Origin: Natrinema amylolyticum
GTDB lineage: Archaea; Halobacteriota; Halobacteria; Halobacteriales; Natrialbaceae
Reading direction: 5' to 3'
Assembly: GCF_020515625.1 (NCBI RefSeq)
Contig: NZ_JAIWPJ010000002.1
Location: 496,001-560,000 of the forward strand
Length of the DNA stretch: 64,000 bases
The notes under the pieces were generated by a model. The model ran no database searches. It was not told the DNA's origin and was given only the letters and a program-made list of their open reading frames with translations. Positions within the stretch are counted from its first letter, which is position 1; every line of letters begins with the position of its first letter. Position numbers and translations under genes: made by a program. Of this stretch, positions 19,264 to 28,709 are shown one piece after another.

Positions 19264-19310
19264 GTATCGCCGCTTGCGACCGCGACGGGTAAAAGCTACC
19301 GGGTCGCCCG

Positions 19311-20837
19311 TCAGGCGACGACCGCGGCGGCCGCCTCGAGCGCGGCGTCGGCGATCGGACCGAATGCCGGCAGGATGACGACCGTCATGACGGCCGCGGC
19401 GATGATCGCCGCGTAGAGACCGGTGGGCTGGGCGAGGGAGTCGCGATCGAGGATCGACTCCTCGATCCAGAGCGCCTTGACCAGCCGCGAGTAGTAGTAT
19501 AGTGAGAGCGCGCTGTTGATCACCAGTGCCGCCGCGAGGACGAGCAGGATCGTGTTGTCCGCCGCGGCATTGATCGTCTCGGTGTAGAGGAGGTACTTGC
19601 TCCAGAAGCCGCCGAAGGGCGGGACGCCCGCGAGGCTGAACATGAAGATCGCCATCGCGCCGCAGGCGAAGGGCGCTCGCTCGGCGAGGCCGTTGTAGTC
19701 CTCGAAGGTCCGTCCGACGCCCCAGTGTTCGGCCAGGCCGACGAACAGGAACGCGCCCGTGTTCATGAAGCCGTAGACCAGCAGGTGCATCATGGCCGCG
19801 CCCATGACGAGTTCCCCGCCGTCGGCCGAGAGGGCCGCGAGCCCGATCAGCACGTAGCCGGCGTGGCCGATCGAGGAGTAAGCGAGCATCCGCTTGACGT
19901 TCTCCTGGGTCGCCGCCGCGAAGTTTCCGAGCGTCATCGTGACGATCGCGAGGATGGCGAACGCGAGCGTCCAGTCGACGCCGATGACGTCGGCCGTCGC
20001 GTCGATCGGGAACGCCGTCGTAAACACGCGGAACGCGAGCACGAAGCCGGCGGCCTTCGAGGCCGAGGAGAGGAACGCCGAGATCGGCGCGGGCGCGCCC
20101 TCGTAGGCCTCGGGGGCCCAGAAGTGGAAGGGGACGCTCGCGGTCTTGAACGCGATGCCGCCGATCAGCATCAGGATGCCCAGTCCGAGCAGGCCGCCCA
20201 TCTCGCCGGCCGCTCCGAGGTTCGTCGCGATGGCCTCGAGTTGCAACGAGCCGGTCGCACCGTAGACCAGCGAGATCCCGTAGACGAAGATCGCCGACGA
20301 CAGCGCGCCGATCAGGAAGTACTTCAGGCCCGCTTCGACGCTGCCGCGGTTGTCCTTTAAGATCGCGACCAGCGCGTACGATGGCAGGCTCGTCAGCTCG
20401 AGCGCGATGAAGATCGTCACGAGGCTGTTCGAGGCGGCGATCATCGACATCCCGGTCGCCGCGAGGATGACCAGCGAGTAGTACTCGGCCTGGTAGGTGT
20501 GATCCCGCAGGTAGTCGTGGCTCGCCACCGTGACGAGGGCCGTGACGGTCGCGATGATAATCATGAAGTACAGCGCCAGTTGGTCGACGACGAACTGGCC
20601 GTTCATGACGTCGATGACGCCGTAGTTCTCGATCCCCGTCGCGCCGACGCCGGCGACGGTGTACCAGACGGCGACGGCCAGCGACGACAGCGAGCCGGCG
20701 ACGGCGGTGCCGGACAGCAGCGTGCGGTTCGTCGAGTGGGGGTCGATGCTGTCGATCAGGAACAGGACGAGCGCCGTCCCCGCCAGGATCAGCGCCGGTG
20801 CGAGTGCCATCCAGTCGGGGAACTCGAGGACTGCCAT
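19311..20837 (-). CDS. nuoN: NADH-quinone oxidoreductase-like subunit N
   Basis: 508 residues with about 14 membrane spans, an antiporter-like (Mrp) subunit. The conserved region around residues 120-350 includes LVTIFIALELTSLPSYALV (the Glu of TM5), AGLKYFLIGALSSAIFVYG, FKTASVPFHFWAPEAYEGAP and KRMLAYSSIGHAGYVLIG. Together with NuoL and NuoM it forms the proton-pumping arm of complex I. It is the last nuo gene, and its ATG overlaps the nuoM stop as TGATG. Confidence 0.95.
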   Translation of the reverse strand: MAVLEFPDWMALAPALILAGTALVLFLIDSIDPHSTNRTLLSGTAVAGSLSSLAVAVWYTVAGVGATGIENYGVIDVMNGQFVVDQLALYFMIIIATVTALVTVASHDYLRDHTYQAEYYSLVILAATGMSMIAASNSLVTIFIALELTSLPSYALVAILKDNRGSVEAGLKYFLIGALSSAIFVYGISLVYGATGSLQLEAIATNLGAAGEMGGLLGLGILMLIGGIAFKTASVPFHFWAPEAYEGAPAPISAFLSSASKAAGFVLAFRVFTTAFPIDATADVIGVDWTLAFAILAIVTMTLGNFAAATQENVKRMLAYSSIGHAGYVLIGLAALSADGGELVMGAAMMHLLVYGFMNTGAFLFVGLAEHWGVGRTFEDYNGLAERAPFACGAMAIFMFSLAGVPPFGGFWSKYLLYTETINAAADNTILLVLAAALVINSALSLYYYSRLVKALWIEESILDRDSLAQPTGLYAAIIAAAVMTVVILPAFGPIADAALEAAAAVVA

Positions 20838-22366
20838 CAGAGGTCACCTCCTCGCTCGAGGATCGGGTCGATTGCGTCGGTTATCATGTCGAAGATCAGG
20901 TCGGGGGCGACGCCGAGGGCGATGATGAGCCCCAGGAGCACGACCATCGACGCGACGTCGTGCATCGGCGCGCGGCCCACCTCGTAGTCGGTTTCGAGTC
21001 GATACGGTCCGAACACCGTCCGCTGGAGCGCGAAGAGCAGGTAGCCCGCGACGATGACGATTCCGAACATCGCCAGCGACGTGAACAGCGGCGAGTACGA
21101 GAGCAGATCGGAGCCGAAAGCCCCGAAGAAGATGAAGTACTCGGCGGCGAACCCGCTCATCAGCGGCAGTCCCATGTACCCGAACGCGCCGGCGATCAGC
21201 ACGCCGACCGCGATCGGCATCCGGTCTGCCATCCCGGACATGTCGGTGACCATCCGCGTGTGGGTCGCGTTGTAGATGACGCCGACGGCCATGAACATCA
21301 GTCCCGAGATCAGGCCGTGAGAGACCATCTGGAAGGTCGCGCCGCCGACCCCGAACTGGGTGTAGGCGACCAGCCCGAGGATGACGTAGCCCATCGACGA
21401 GACCGAGGAGTAGGCGACGATCCGTTTGAGGTCGGTCTGGGCGAGCGCCAGCATCGCGCCGTAGATGACGCTGAGCACGGCGATCGCGGCGATCGGAATC
21501 GCGTAGGTCTCGACCTGGTCCGGGAACATCGTGAAGTTGAACCGCAGCAGTGCATAGGTTCCCATCTTCAGCAGAACCCCGGCCAGCAGTATCGAGGCCG
21601 GCGTCGGGGCCTCCACGTGGGCGTCGGGCAACCACGTGTGGAAGGGGACGATCGGCACCTTCACCGCGAATCCGAGGAACATCCCGATGAAGACGACGGA
21701 CGCGAGCGTCGTTCCGCCGAGCCCGAAGAAGCCCTCGGGGCCGCCGTTGACCATCGCCGTCGCGATTTCGGGCAGCGCGAAGGAGGTGACGGAGTCACCG
21801 AGCCCGAAGACGAGCGTGATGAACGACCCGAACATCACCAGCGACGCCACGTTCGTGTAGACGAAGAACTTGATCGCGGCGTACTTCCGGCGCGGGCCGC
21901 CCCAGATGCCGATCAGCAGGTACATCGGGATCAGGACCGCCTCCCAGAAGACGAACCAGAGGAAGAAATCGAGCGCCGCGAAGACGCCGATCAGGCTCGC
22001 CTCGATAAAGAGGATGAGCCCGTAGAACTGGGACTCCCGGTCGTCGATCGGCGTCCACGAACTCACGATCGCGAGCGTACAGAGGATCGTCGTCAGGACC
22101 ACCAGCGGCAGGCTGATCCCGTCGAGGCCGACGAACCACGAGATCGAGTAGTCGCCGATCTCGAGCCACGCCGCCCGCGATTCGAACGCCAGTTCGCCGT
22201 CGAGCAGGGCGTTCCCGCTGCCGTCGAAGGCGGCGAACAGCCACAGGCTGAGCGCCGCCGGCACGAGGCTGATCGCGAACGCGAGTTTGCCGGCGATTCG
22301 ATTCGGCGCGACGAACGTCACCAGTGCGCCGACCAGTGCGACAGCGATAAGCGCTTCTATCATCAT
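20837..22366 (-). CDS. nuoM: NADH-quinone oxidoreductase-like subunit M
   Basis: 509 residues from the first ATG at 22366, which overlaps the nuoL stop; an in-frame GTG lies 9 bases upstream. Antiporter-like proton-pumping subunit with about 14 spans. Conserved segments are FFLWFVFWEAVLIPMYLLIG (key Glu), KFFVYTNVASLVMFGSF, FHTWLPDAHVEAPTPASILLAGVLLKMG and LKRIVAYSSVSSMGYVILG. Length matches NuoM, clearly shorter than NuoL. Confidence 0.95.
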   Translation of the reverse strand: MMIEALIAVALVGALVTFVAPNRIAGKLAFAISLVPAALSLWLFAAFDGSGNALLDGELAFESRAAWLEIGDYSISWFVGLDGISLPLVVLTTILCTLAIVSSWTPIDDRESQFYGLILFIEASLIGVFAALDFFLWFVFWEAVLIPMYLLIGIWGGPRRKYAAIKFFVYTNVASLVMFGSFITLVFGLGDSVTSFALPEIATAMVNGGPEGFFGLGGTTLASVVFIGMFLGFAVKVPIVPFHTWLPDAHVEAPTPASILLAGVLLKMGTYALLRFNFTMFPDQVETYAIPIAAIAVLSVIYGAMLALAQTDLKRIVAYSSVSSMGYVILGLVAYTQFGVGGATFQMVSHGLISGLMFMAVGVIYNATHTRMVTDMSGMADRMPIAVGVLIAGAFGYMGLPLMSGFAAEYFIFFGAFGSDLLSYSPLFTSLAMFGIVIVAGYLLFALQRTVFGPYRLETDYEVGRAPMHDVASMVVLLGLIIALGVAPDLIFDMITDAIDPILERGGDL

Positions 22367-24411
22367 GCGAACCACCCTCCGATATAGCCGAGGACGAGCA
22401 GTAAGCCGATGAACCCGCCCACCAACAGCGCCGCGTAGTTAGTCACGATACCCGTCTGAATCCGTTTCAGTCGATCGCTGCCGAACAGACTGATCGTCGA
22501 CGTCCCGTTGACGACGCCGTCGATGACGGTCTGATCGAAGCGGTCGGCCGCTCGAGCCAGCGGCAGCGTCAGGCCCTCTGCGAGCCAGACCTGGTACTCG
22601 TCCTGGTAGTAGTTGCTCTTCAGGACGCGGTACGCGCCGCCGAGCTTCCGCGTGTGCCGGGCCGGCTCGGGCACGTTGTACAGCGTGTGCGCCGTGAACG
22701 CGCCGGCCAGCGCGAGCCCAAGCGACAGGCCCGCGCTCAGCAGCATCGTCGTCGTCTCCGAGCCGATATAGCCCTCTTCGAACGCCACGGTCTCGTGGTA
22801 GTCGTGGTAGGTCAGCCCCTCGACGTAGCCGTACTCGCCGTCGAGCCAGAACTCGAGGAACGTGATGTCGGCGTGGAGCAGTTCGGCGACGGGCGCGAGG
22901 TTCGCGAACCCGGCGACGGCCGCGAGCGTCCCGAGCGCGAGCAGCGGGACCTTGACGGCCCAGCCGACCGCGTGGGGATCCTCGGCCGTCTCGGTCCGGG
23001 GCTCGCCGTGGAAAGTCAGGAAGACCATCCGGAACGTGTAGAAGCCGGTGAAGAACACGGCGAGCAGTCCCATCGCGTAGGCCGCGAGGATGACCGGCTG
23101 CTCCAGACCGACGGCCAGGGCGTCGAACAGCACCTCGTCTTTCGACCAGAAGCCCGAGAAGGGGACGATCCCCGCGAGCGCGAGCGCGCCGGCGAGGAAC
23201 GTGTAGTAGGTGACGGGCGCTTTGTCTTTGAGCCCGCCCATCTCCCACATGTCCTGTTCGTGGTGCATCAGGATGATGACGGCACCGGCACCGAGGAACA
23301 GGAGCGCCTTGAAGAAGGCGTGGTTCATGAGGTGGAAGACCCCGGCGACGTAGCCGCCGACGCCGAGTCCGAGCATCATATAGCCGTACTGGCTGATCGT
23401 CGAGTACGCCAGCACCTGTTTGATGTCGTCTTTGACGACGGCCATCGTCGCCGCGAACAGGGCGGTGAAGCCGCCCACGAAGGCGATGATCGCCAGCGCG
23501 GTCGGACTCAGCGCGTAGTAGCCGAACATCCGGGCGACCAGGTAGACCCCGGCCGCGACCATCGTCGCCGCGTGAATGAGCGCGGAGACAGTAGTCGGAC
23601 CTTCCATGGCGTCGGGCAGCCAGGTGTGGAAGGGGAACTGTGCGGACTTGCCCAGTACCCCGCCGAGAACGAGCAGGCCGGTGATCGTCACCCAGGTCTC
23701 GGCGTCGAAGCCGAACAGGGTCGTCCCGTCGTCGATCGCCGTCTCGGCGGCGGTGACGAACGACTCCTCGCCGGCGAAGCCGACCGTGCCGAACGTCGCC
23801 GCGATGGCGACGACCCCGATCAGGAAGAAGTAGTCACCGAAGCGGGTGACCAGGAACGCCTTCTTCGCTGCCGAGGGGGCCGATTTCGTGCGGAACCAGA
23901 ACCCGATCAGCAGGTACGAACAGAGCCCGACGAGCTCGAAGAACATGAACGCCATCAGCAGGTTGTCCGCGAAGACGAAGGCGAGCATGCTGAAGGTGAA
24001 GAGGCCGAGCTCGGCGTAGTACCGCGGCAGCCCGGTCTCACCCTCGGCGTTCATATAGCCGAGACTGAAGACGTGGACGAGCAGTGCGACCAGCGAGACG
24101 ATCACGAGCATGAGCGCCGAGAGCGGATCGATCAGGATCCCGAACGTGAAGGCGATCGCCTCGGCCCCCGTCTCGCTCGCGGCCGCGCCGGCCGTCCACT
24201 CGTACAGCTCCGTGTGATATGCGTCGCCGCCCGCGACCGCCGCGAACATCACCAGCGAGATGACGAGCGAGCCCGCCGTCGCGAGGATGCCCGGGAGCGC
24301 CCCCTTCTTGGGCAGGTGCCTGCCGAAGAGGAGCGTGATCACGAAGGCCACGAGCGGGAACACTGCGATCGCCGGTGCGAATCCGAACGGTCCTGTTGCT
24401 GTTGCTGCCAT
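22363..24411 (-). CDS. nuoL: NADH-quinone oxidoreductase-like subunit L
   Basis: 682 residues, about 16 spans, the longest antiporter-like subunit, with the C-terminal lateral helix that clamps the membrane arm. Diagnostic segments are LLMAFMFFELVGLCSYLLIGFW, FPFHTWLPDAMEGPTTVSALIHAATMVAAGVYL, DIKQVLAYSTISQYGYMMLG and FHLMNHAFFKALLFLGAG. The start is ATG 24411, one base after the nuoK stop. The C-terminal 150 residues contain a hydrophilic loop (HYHDYHETVAFEEG-like) before the final helix. Confidence 0.96.
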   Translation of the reverse strand: MAATATGPFGFAPAIAVFPLVAFVITLLFGRHLPKKGALPGILATAGSLVISLVMFAAVAGGDAYHTELYEWTAGAAASETGAEAIAFTFGILIDPLSALMLVIVSLVALLVHVFSLGYMNAEGETGLPRYYAELGLFTFSMLAFVFADNLLMAFMFFELVGLCSYLLIGFWFRTKSAPSAAKKAFLVTRFGDYFFLIGVVAIAATFGTVGFAGEESFVTAAETAIDDGTTLFGFDAETWVTITGLLVLGGVLGKSAQFPFHTWLPDAMEGPTTVSALIHAATMVAAGVYLVARMFGYYALSPTALAIIAFVGGFTALFAATMAVVKDDIKQVLAYSTISQYGYMMLGLGVGGYVAGVFHLMNHAFFKALLFLGAGAVIILMHHEQDMWEMGGLKDKAPVTYYTFLAGALALAGIVPFSGFWSKDEVLFDALAVGLEQPVILAAYAMGLLAVFFTGFYTFRMVFLTFHGEPRTETAEDPHAVGWAVKVPLLALGTLAAVAGFANLAPVAELLHADITFLEFWLDGEYGYVEGLTYHDYHETVAFEEGYIGSETTTMLLSAGLSLGLALAGAFTAHTLYNVPEPARHTRKLGGAYRVLKSNYYQDEYQVWLAEGLTLPLARAADRFDQTVIDGVVNGTSTISLFGSDRLKRIQTGIVTNYAALLVGGFIGLLLVLGYIGGWFA

Positions 24412-24412
24412 C

Positions 24413-24718
24413 TTACCACCTCATCGTCGTCGGAACCGTGACGTCGACGTCACGGAAGTTTCGGTACAACACCAGGATGATCCCGAGCCCGACGGCCACC
24501 TCGGCGGCAGCGAGCGCCATCGTAAACAGCGCGAACAACTGCCCCGTCAGGTTGCCGTGATAGAACGCGAACGCGATCAGATTGATGTTGGCCGCGTTCA
24601 GCATGAGTTCGACGGACATCAGGAACAACAGTGCGTTGCGACGCGTCAGCACCCCGAATAGACCGATACAGAACACTGCCATCGACAGCAGCACGTAGTA
24701 CTGCACGTCGACGGTCAT
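24413..24718 (-). CDS. nuoK: NADH-quinone oxidoreductase-like subunit K
   Basis: 101 residues, three membrane spans, the exact family length. It carries GVLTRRNALLFLMSVELMLNAANINLIAF with the conserved membrane Glu in span 2 and a second acidic residue in AAAEVAVGLGIIL, both part of the proton channel. ATGA overlap with nuoJ2. Confidence 0.96.
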   Translation of the reverse strand: MTVDVQYYVLLSMAVFCIGLFGVLTRRNALLFLMSVELMLNAANINLIAFAFYHGNLTGQLFALFTMALAAAEVAVGLGIILVLYRNFRDVDVTVPTTMRW

Positions 24719-25152
24719 CGAGTCTCACCTCCCGTCTCAGTCCGGGAACCGCCGTCGGAGCGCTGTCCGCCGTCGGCGACGGCCGGCTCCGGCCCCTCAC
24801 TGCTCGAGGTCTCGCCGGTGCTCGAGAGCGCGGCGACGGGTTCGCCGCCCTCTTCGCGTTTGGCGAGGACGAGCGAGGCGTCGAGCGCGGCGTCGAGCGC
24901 GACGGCGACGAGCAAGACGGCGGCGAGGAACGGTTCCGTGCCGCCGATCGTCTGCAGTTCGTCGAAACCGAACAGGGCGTAGCCGAGTTCAGCGGTGATC
25001 GAGACGCCGTCGGGGAAGCCGGCTCCCGCGGCCTGGGTCATCGGCTCGAAGGTCGCGTTCAGCGTGATGAGCGCCATCACGGCGAACAGCCCGACCGCGA
25101 GCAGTCCCGGAACGAGCGTCTTTCCGAGTCGAAGTTTCGGACCGGTCGTCAT
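24715..25152 (-). CDS. NuoJ C-terminal half (split subunit J2)
   Basis: 145 residues. The hydrophobic parts (TLVPGLLAVGLFAVMALITLN and ATEPFLAAVLLVAVALDAALDASLVLAKRE-like end) correspond to the last spans of NuoJ, including the loop with ELGYALFGFDEL that resembles the LYTKYLLPFE end region of bacterial NuoJ. NuoJ is a single chain in most bacteria; here it is split into two overlapping genes. The last 45 residues are acidic, Ser/Gly-rich and unlike the family. Overlaps nuoJ1 and nuoK by ATGA. Confidence 0.85.
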   Translation of the reverse strand: MTTGPKLRLGKTLVPGLLAVGLFAVMALITLNATFEPMTQAAGAGFPDGVSITAELGYALFGFDELQTIGGTEPFLAAVLLVAVALDAALDASLVLAKREEGGEPVAALSSTGETSSSEGPEPAVADGGQRSDGGSRTETGGETR

Positions 25153-25433
25153 GCCTGTACCACCTCGTCTGCGTCTGTGTCAGCGTCGGATTCGTCGCGC
25201 TGGGTCAGCATGACGGCGAACGTGATGAGGACGAGGACCCCGCCCACGTAGACGAGGACCTGCATCATGGCGACGAACTCGGCCGCCAGCATCACGTAGT
25301 GGACCGCCACGCTGAGCAGCGCCACGCCAAGCAGGAGCGCCGAATGCCACGGGTCCTGCATGAGCACGACACCCACCGCGCTGGCCAGCGTCACGACGGC
25401 GAACAGCGCGAACGCGATCAGCTCGTAGTTCAT
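25149..25433 (-). CDS. NuoJ N-terminal half (split subunit J1)
   Basis: 94 residues with three membrane spans. HSALLLGVALLSVAVHYVMLAAEFVAMMQVLVYVGGVLVLITFAVMLTQ-type content is the core of NuoJ, including the pi-bulge helix (YVGGVLVLI) of span 3. The tail is acidic (DESDADTDADEVVQA). The ATGA overlap with J2 shows the split is a regular gene boundary, not a frameshift: each half has its own start and stop and a soluble tail. Confidence 0.88.
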   Translation of the reverse strand: MNYELIAFALFAVVTLASAVGVVLMQDPWHSALLLGVALLSVAVHYVMLAAEFVAMMQVLVYVGGVLVLITFAVMLTQRDESDADTDADEVVQA

Positions 25434-25472
25434 GGTTGTGTATAGTGCCCGTTTGCGGGACGGGCGGACCCG

Positions 25473-25934
25473 TTACTGGTAGTCGACCTCCCCCTCGCCT
25501 TCACCGACCCACGCGCCCCGGTCGGGTTCGCGGGAGGCGAGCGGGTCGATGTCCTTGTACCACGGTACCGCCTTCAGCTGCTCTTTGTTGTAGACGAAGT
25601 CGTGTTTCGTGTCCGCGGTGAACTCGAAATTCTCCGTGAGCAGGATGGCGTCGACGGGGCAGACCTCCTCGCAGAGCCGGCAGTAGACGCACTGCCCGAT
25701 GTGGAGGTTGTACTGTTCGCCCTGTCGCTGATCGTTCGTGACGATCTGGATCGTGTCGTTCGGACAGACGTTCTCGCACTGGCGACACCAGATACACCGC
25801 TCCTGACTGAACTTGTGGACGCCGCGGAAACGCGGCGAGACGTCCGGTGCGGTCTCCGGATACTCTACCGTGAAGGTAGAGCCGTCCAGTGCGTGCTTCA
25901 TCGTCGTTGCCATCGATTTGAGTATCCCGATCAT
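25473..25934 (-). CDS. nuoI: NADH-quinone oxidoreductase-like subunit I (2x 4Fe-4S)
   Basis: 153 residues with two ferredoxin motifs, CIWCRQCENVCP (about residues 48-59) and CVYCRLCEEVCP (about 87-98), binding clusters N6a and N6b, which pass electrons to N2 in NuoB. PVDAILLTENFEF is the conserved segment after the second motif. ATG 25934 overlaps the nuoH stop. A 39-base gap, the largest in the operon, separates it from nuoJ1. Confidence 0.96.
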   Translation of the reverse strand: MIGILKSMATTMKHALDGSTFTVEYPETAPDVSPRFRGVHKFSQERCIWCRQCENVCPNDTIQIVTNDQRQGEQYNLHIGQCVYCRLCEEVCPVDAILLTENFEFTADTKHDFVYNKEQLKAVPWYKDIDPLASREPDRGAWVGEGEGEVDYQ

Positions 25935-27052
25935 GCTATCAGCCCCACGATTACCGCGGTCAGGACGAGATTAGCGAACGAAAGGACGAGCAGTCCCTTC
26001 CAGCCGATCTCGATCAGTTGGTCGATCCGAACGCGTGGCACCGCCGAGCGCAGCCACTGCGTCGCGAAGAACACCGCCCAGATCTTGACGATGAACCAGA
26101 CGATGCCGAGCGCCGCCGGTCCGGGCCCGGCCGGTCCACCGAGGAAGATCGTCGCGATGATCGCACCGCCGAGGAAGATGTGGAGGAACTCCCCGAGGTA
26201 GATCAGCACGAAGTAGACCGAGGAGTACTCGGTCTGGTAGCCGGCAACGATCTCGGTCGGTGCCTCGGGCGTGTCGAACGGATTGCGGCCGACCTCCGCG
26301 AAGTTCGCCACCAGAAAGAGGACGAACGCGAAGGGGTTGACCAGCGCGTACCACGACGGAATCGAAATTCCCGCGACCGTGAACAGCGGTTCCGCCTGTG
26401 CCGAGACGATCTCGCCCATCTGCAGCGTGCCGGCGAAGATCACGATCGACATCCCGGTGATGACCAGCGGGATCTCGTAGGCGATGTTCTGTGCCACCGC
26501 GCGGAGCCCGCCGAGCAGCGAGTACTTGTTCGACGACGCGTAGCCGGCCATCACCAGTCCGAGGCTCGCGATCCCCGAGACGGCGAAGACGTAGGCCAGT
26601 CCGACCTCCGGATCAGCGAGGTGAATCCCGCTGCCCATCGGAATGACGGCGAACCCGAGCAGCGCCGACGACGCGACGACGATCGGCGCGAGGTCGTAGG
26701 CCGGTCGATCCGCGTTCTCGGGGATGATCATCTCCTTCGACAGGAGCCGGACGGCGTCTGCGATAATGATGAACAGTCCGGCTGGCCCGAGTCGGTTGAC
26801 TGCGATCCGGTCCGTGAACGCGGCGGTGATCTTCCGTTTGGCCCACGGCCCCGCGACGCCGGTCATCGCGAGCATCAGGTTGCCGATGACGAAGGCCGCG
26901 AGGAAGGTCGCGAGCAGTTCGCCGCCGAGCCCGAACCCGTCGAGACCGGTCAGTTCGCCGATCCGCTCGGGGAGCAAGACCGTGTCCTGTAGCGGCACCG
27001 CCGGCAGTTCGGACAGTTCGCCGGTCGCACCCGTGATCTGGCCACCGGTCAT
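25931..27052 (-). CDS. nuoH: NADH-quinone oxidoreductase-like subunit H
   Basis: 373 residues, eight or nine spans, the quinone-channel subunit that joins the peripheral and membrane arms. Conserved cytoplasmic loops with acidic residues are visible: RIAVNRLGPAGLFIIIADAVRLLSKE and EVGRNPFDTPEAPTEIVAGYQTEYSS. The C-terminal WLRSAVPRVRIDQLIEIGWK is also typical. One base separates it from nuoCD. Confidence 0.96.
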   Translation of the reverse strand: MTGGQITGATGELSELPAVPLQDTVLLPERIGELTGLDGFGLGGELLATFLAAFVIGNLMLAMTGVAGPWAKRKITAAFTDRIAVNRLGPAGLFIIIADAVRLLSKEMIIPENADRPAYDLAPIVVASSALLGFAVIPMGSGIHLADPEVGLAYVFAVSGIASLGLVMAGYASSNKYSLLGGLRAVAQNIAYEIPLVITGMSIVIFAGTLQMGEIVSAQAEPLFTVAGISIPSWYALVNPFAFVLFLVANFAEVGRNPFDTPEAPTEIVAGYQTEYSSVYFVLIYLGEFLHIFLGGAIIATIFLGGPAGPGPAALGIVWFIVKIWAVFFATQWLRSAVPRVRIDQLIEIGWKGLLVLSFANLVLTAVIVGLIA

Positions 27053-27053
27053 A

Positions 27054-28709
27054 CTACCGGTCCACCTCCCCGAGCACGATATCGAGGCTGCCCAGCGACG
27101 CGATCAGGTCCGGCACGTACTCCCCTTCGGACATCTCGGGCAGCGCCGAGAGGTTGTGGAAGCACGGACTCCGGATCTTGAACCGGCCCGGCTTGTCCGT
27201 GCCGTCCGAGCGGATGTAGATCCCGAGTTCGCCCTTCGCGCCCTCGACGGCGCGGTAAATCTCCGTGTCCGCGTCCGGCTTGAGCGTCCGCGGCACGTTG
27301 CTCTGGACCGTCCGCTCGTCCTCGGGCCAGTCCTCGAGCAAGTCGAGACACTGCTCGATGATCTTCGCGGACTCCTCGACCTCCTGCATGCGCACGAGGA
27401 CGCGGCTGTAGTTGTCACAGCCGTCCTCGGTGATGACGTCCCACTCGAGGTTGTCGTAATAGCCGTAGGGGTCGTCGCGACGGAGGTCGTAGTCGATACC
27501 CGAGCCCCGTGCGACGGGGCCGGTACAGCCGTACTGTTTGGCGACCTCTGGCTCGAGAATCCCGGTATCGTGACAGCGGATCTGGAAGATCTCGTTGCCG
27601 GTCAGCAGGTCGTTGTACTCGTCGACCTTGGCCGGGAGTTCGTCGAGGAAGTCCCGCGTCTGCTCGATGAACTCCTCGCGGGGTTCCGGCAGATCCCAGG
27701 CGACCCCGCCGAGCCGGAAGTAGTTGAACATGAGCCGCTGGCCGGTGAGGTCCTCCAAAATGTCCTGGACGACCTCGCGGTCGCGCATCCCGTACTGGAA
27801 GATAGCGGTGAAATCGCCGTAGACGTCGAGTGCGAACGTCGAGACCGCGAGGAAGTGTGCGGCCATCCGGCAGAGCTCGGCACCCATCGTCCGGATCACC
27901 TGCGCGTAGTCGGGAACCTCGATATCGGCGAGGTCCTCGGCCGTGCGCGCGTAGGCCCATTCGTTCAAGAGACCGGCCGAGACGTAGTCCCAGCGGTCCG
28001 GATAGGGCATGATCTGGTGGCGATAGGTCCCCTGTTGGCACATCTGTTCCTCGCAGCGGTGCAGATAGCCGATGTCGGGGTCGACGTCGACGACAGTCTC
28101 GCCGTCCAGCACCGTCTCGATGTGGAGCACGCCGTGGGTCGCCGGATGGTGGGGACCGATGTTGAGGAACATCGTATCCGACTCGTCGTCGTGGTGGTCC
28201 GGCTGGACCGGGTTAGCGTGTTCCGAGAGGGTCACCAGCTGTGGTTTCTCCTGGTCGTATCCCCGCGAGAGCGGATGGCCCTGCCAGGTTTCGGGCAGGA
28301 GGATCCGGCGCGGGTCGGGGTGACCCTCGTAGTCGATCCCGACGAGGTCGAACGCCTCTCGCTCGTGCCAGTCGGCGGTTCGGAAGACCGGTTCGGCGGT
28401 CTGGCTGACCGGGTCGTCGGTGGTCGTCGGGACGACGACCGACACCTCCTGGGTCGGGTCGGCGTACTTCCGGAGGTGATAGATCGACTCGTACCGGTCC
28501 GCGTACTCCTGGGCCGTGAGATTGGCGAGGTGGTCGAACCCGGCCTCGTCTCTGAGGTCCGTGAGGACGTCCTGGACGTCGTCCGGTCGGATGACGAATC
28601 CGGGCGCGTTCAGATGGTCGTCGCGTGCGAGCGCGCGGTCACCGATCAGCGCCGCGAGTTCGTCCTCCGTTACTTCGACCGACGGCCCTCGTTCGAGTCC
28701 CGTGCTCAT
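27054..28709 (-). CDS. nuoCD: Fused NuoC-NuoD subunit
   Basis: 551 residues. Residues about 1-155 are the 30-kDa NuoC domain (ANLTAQEYADRYESIYHL, EREAFDLVGIDYEGHPDPRRIL). Residues about 180-551 are the 49-kDa NuoD domain (NIGPHHPATHGVLH with the quinone-site His, CEEQMCQQGTYRHQIMPYPDRWDYVS, EGAKGELGIYIRSDGTDKPGRFKIRSPCFHNL, DLIASLGSLDIVLGEVDR). The fusion is found in several lineages, including haloarchaea. It forms the quinone-reducing site with NuoB and NuoH. ATGA overlap with nuoB. Confidence 0.96.
   Translation of the reverse strand: MSTGLERGPSVEVTEDELAALIGDRALARDDHLNAPGFVIRPDDVQDVLTDLRDEAGFDHLANLTAQEYADRYESIYHLRKYADPTQEVSVVVPTTTDDPVSQTAEPVFRTADWHEREAFDLVGIDYEGHPDPRRILLPETWQGHPLSRGYDQEKPQLVTLSEHANPVQPDHHDDESDTMFLNIGPHHPATHGVLHIETVLDGETVVDVDPDIGYLHRCEEQMCQQGTYRHQIMPYPDRWDYVSAGLLNEWAYARTAEDLADIEVPDYAQVIRTMGAELCRMAAHFLAVSTFALDVYGDFTAIFQYGMRDREVVQDILEDLTGQRLMFNYFRLGGVAWDLPEPREEFIEQTRDFLDELPAKVDEYNDLLTGNEIFQIRCHDTGILEPEVAKQYGCTGPVARGSGIDYDLRRDDPYGYYDNLEWDVITEDGCDNYSRVLVRMQEVEESAKIIEQCLDLLEDWPEDERTVQSNVPRTLKPDADTEIYRAVEGAKGELGIYIRSDGTDKPGRFKIRSPCFHNLSALPEMSEGEYVPDLIASLGSLDIVLGEVDR

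Noticed and set aside
17764-20847. A 1027-residue open frame covering the DHH gene and the whole of nuoN on the same strand.
   Set aside because: Only the last 499 residues resemble a protein family. The rest is Arg/Asp/Gly-rich out-of-frame translation of nuoN; the real start is ATG 19263.
20798-24441. Long plus-strand frames opposite nuoM and nuoL.
   Set aside because: They are highly charged, low-complexity antisense translations. The minus strand encodes clear Nuo subunits across the full length.
25149-25433. The split nuoJ as a frameshifted pseudogene.
   Set aside because: Both halves have their own start, stop and soluble acidic tail with ATGA coupling, and splitting of this subunit fits the haloarchaeal operon, so it is a normal gene pair.
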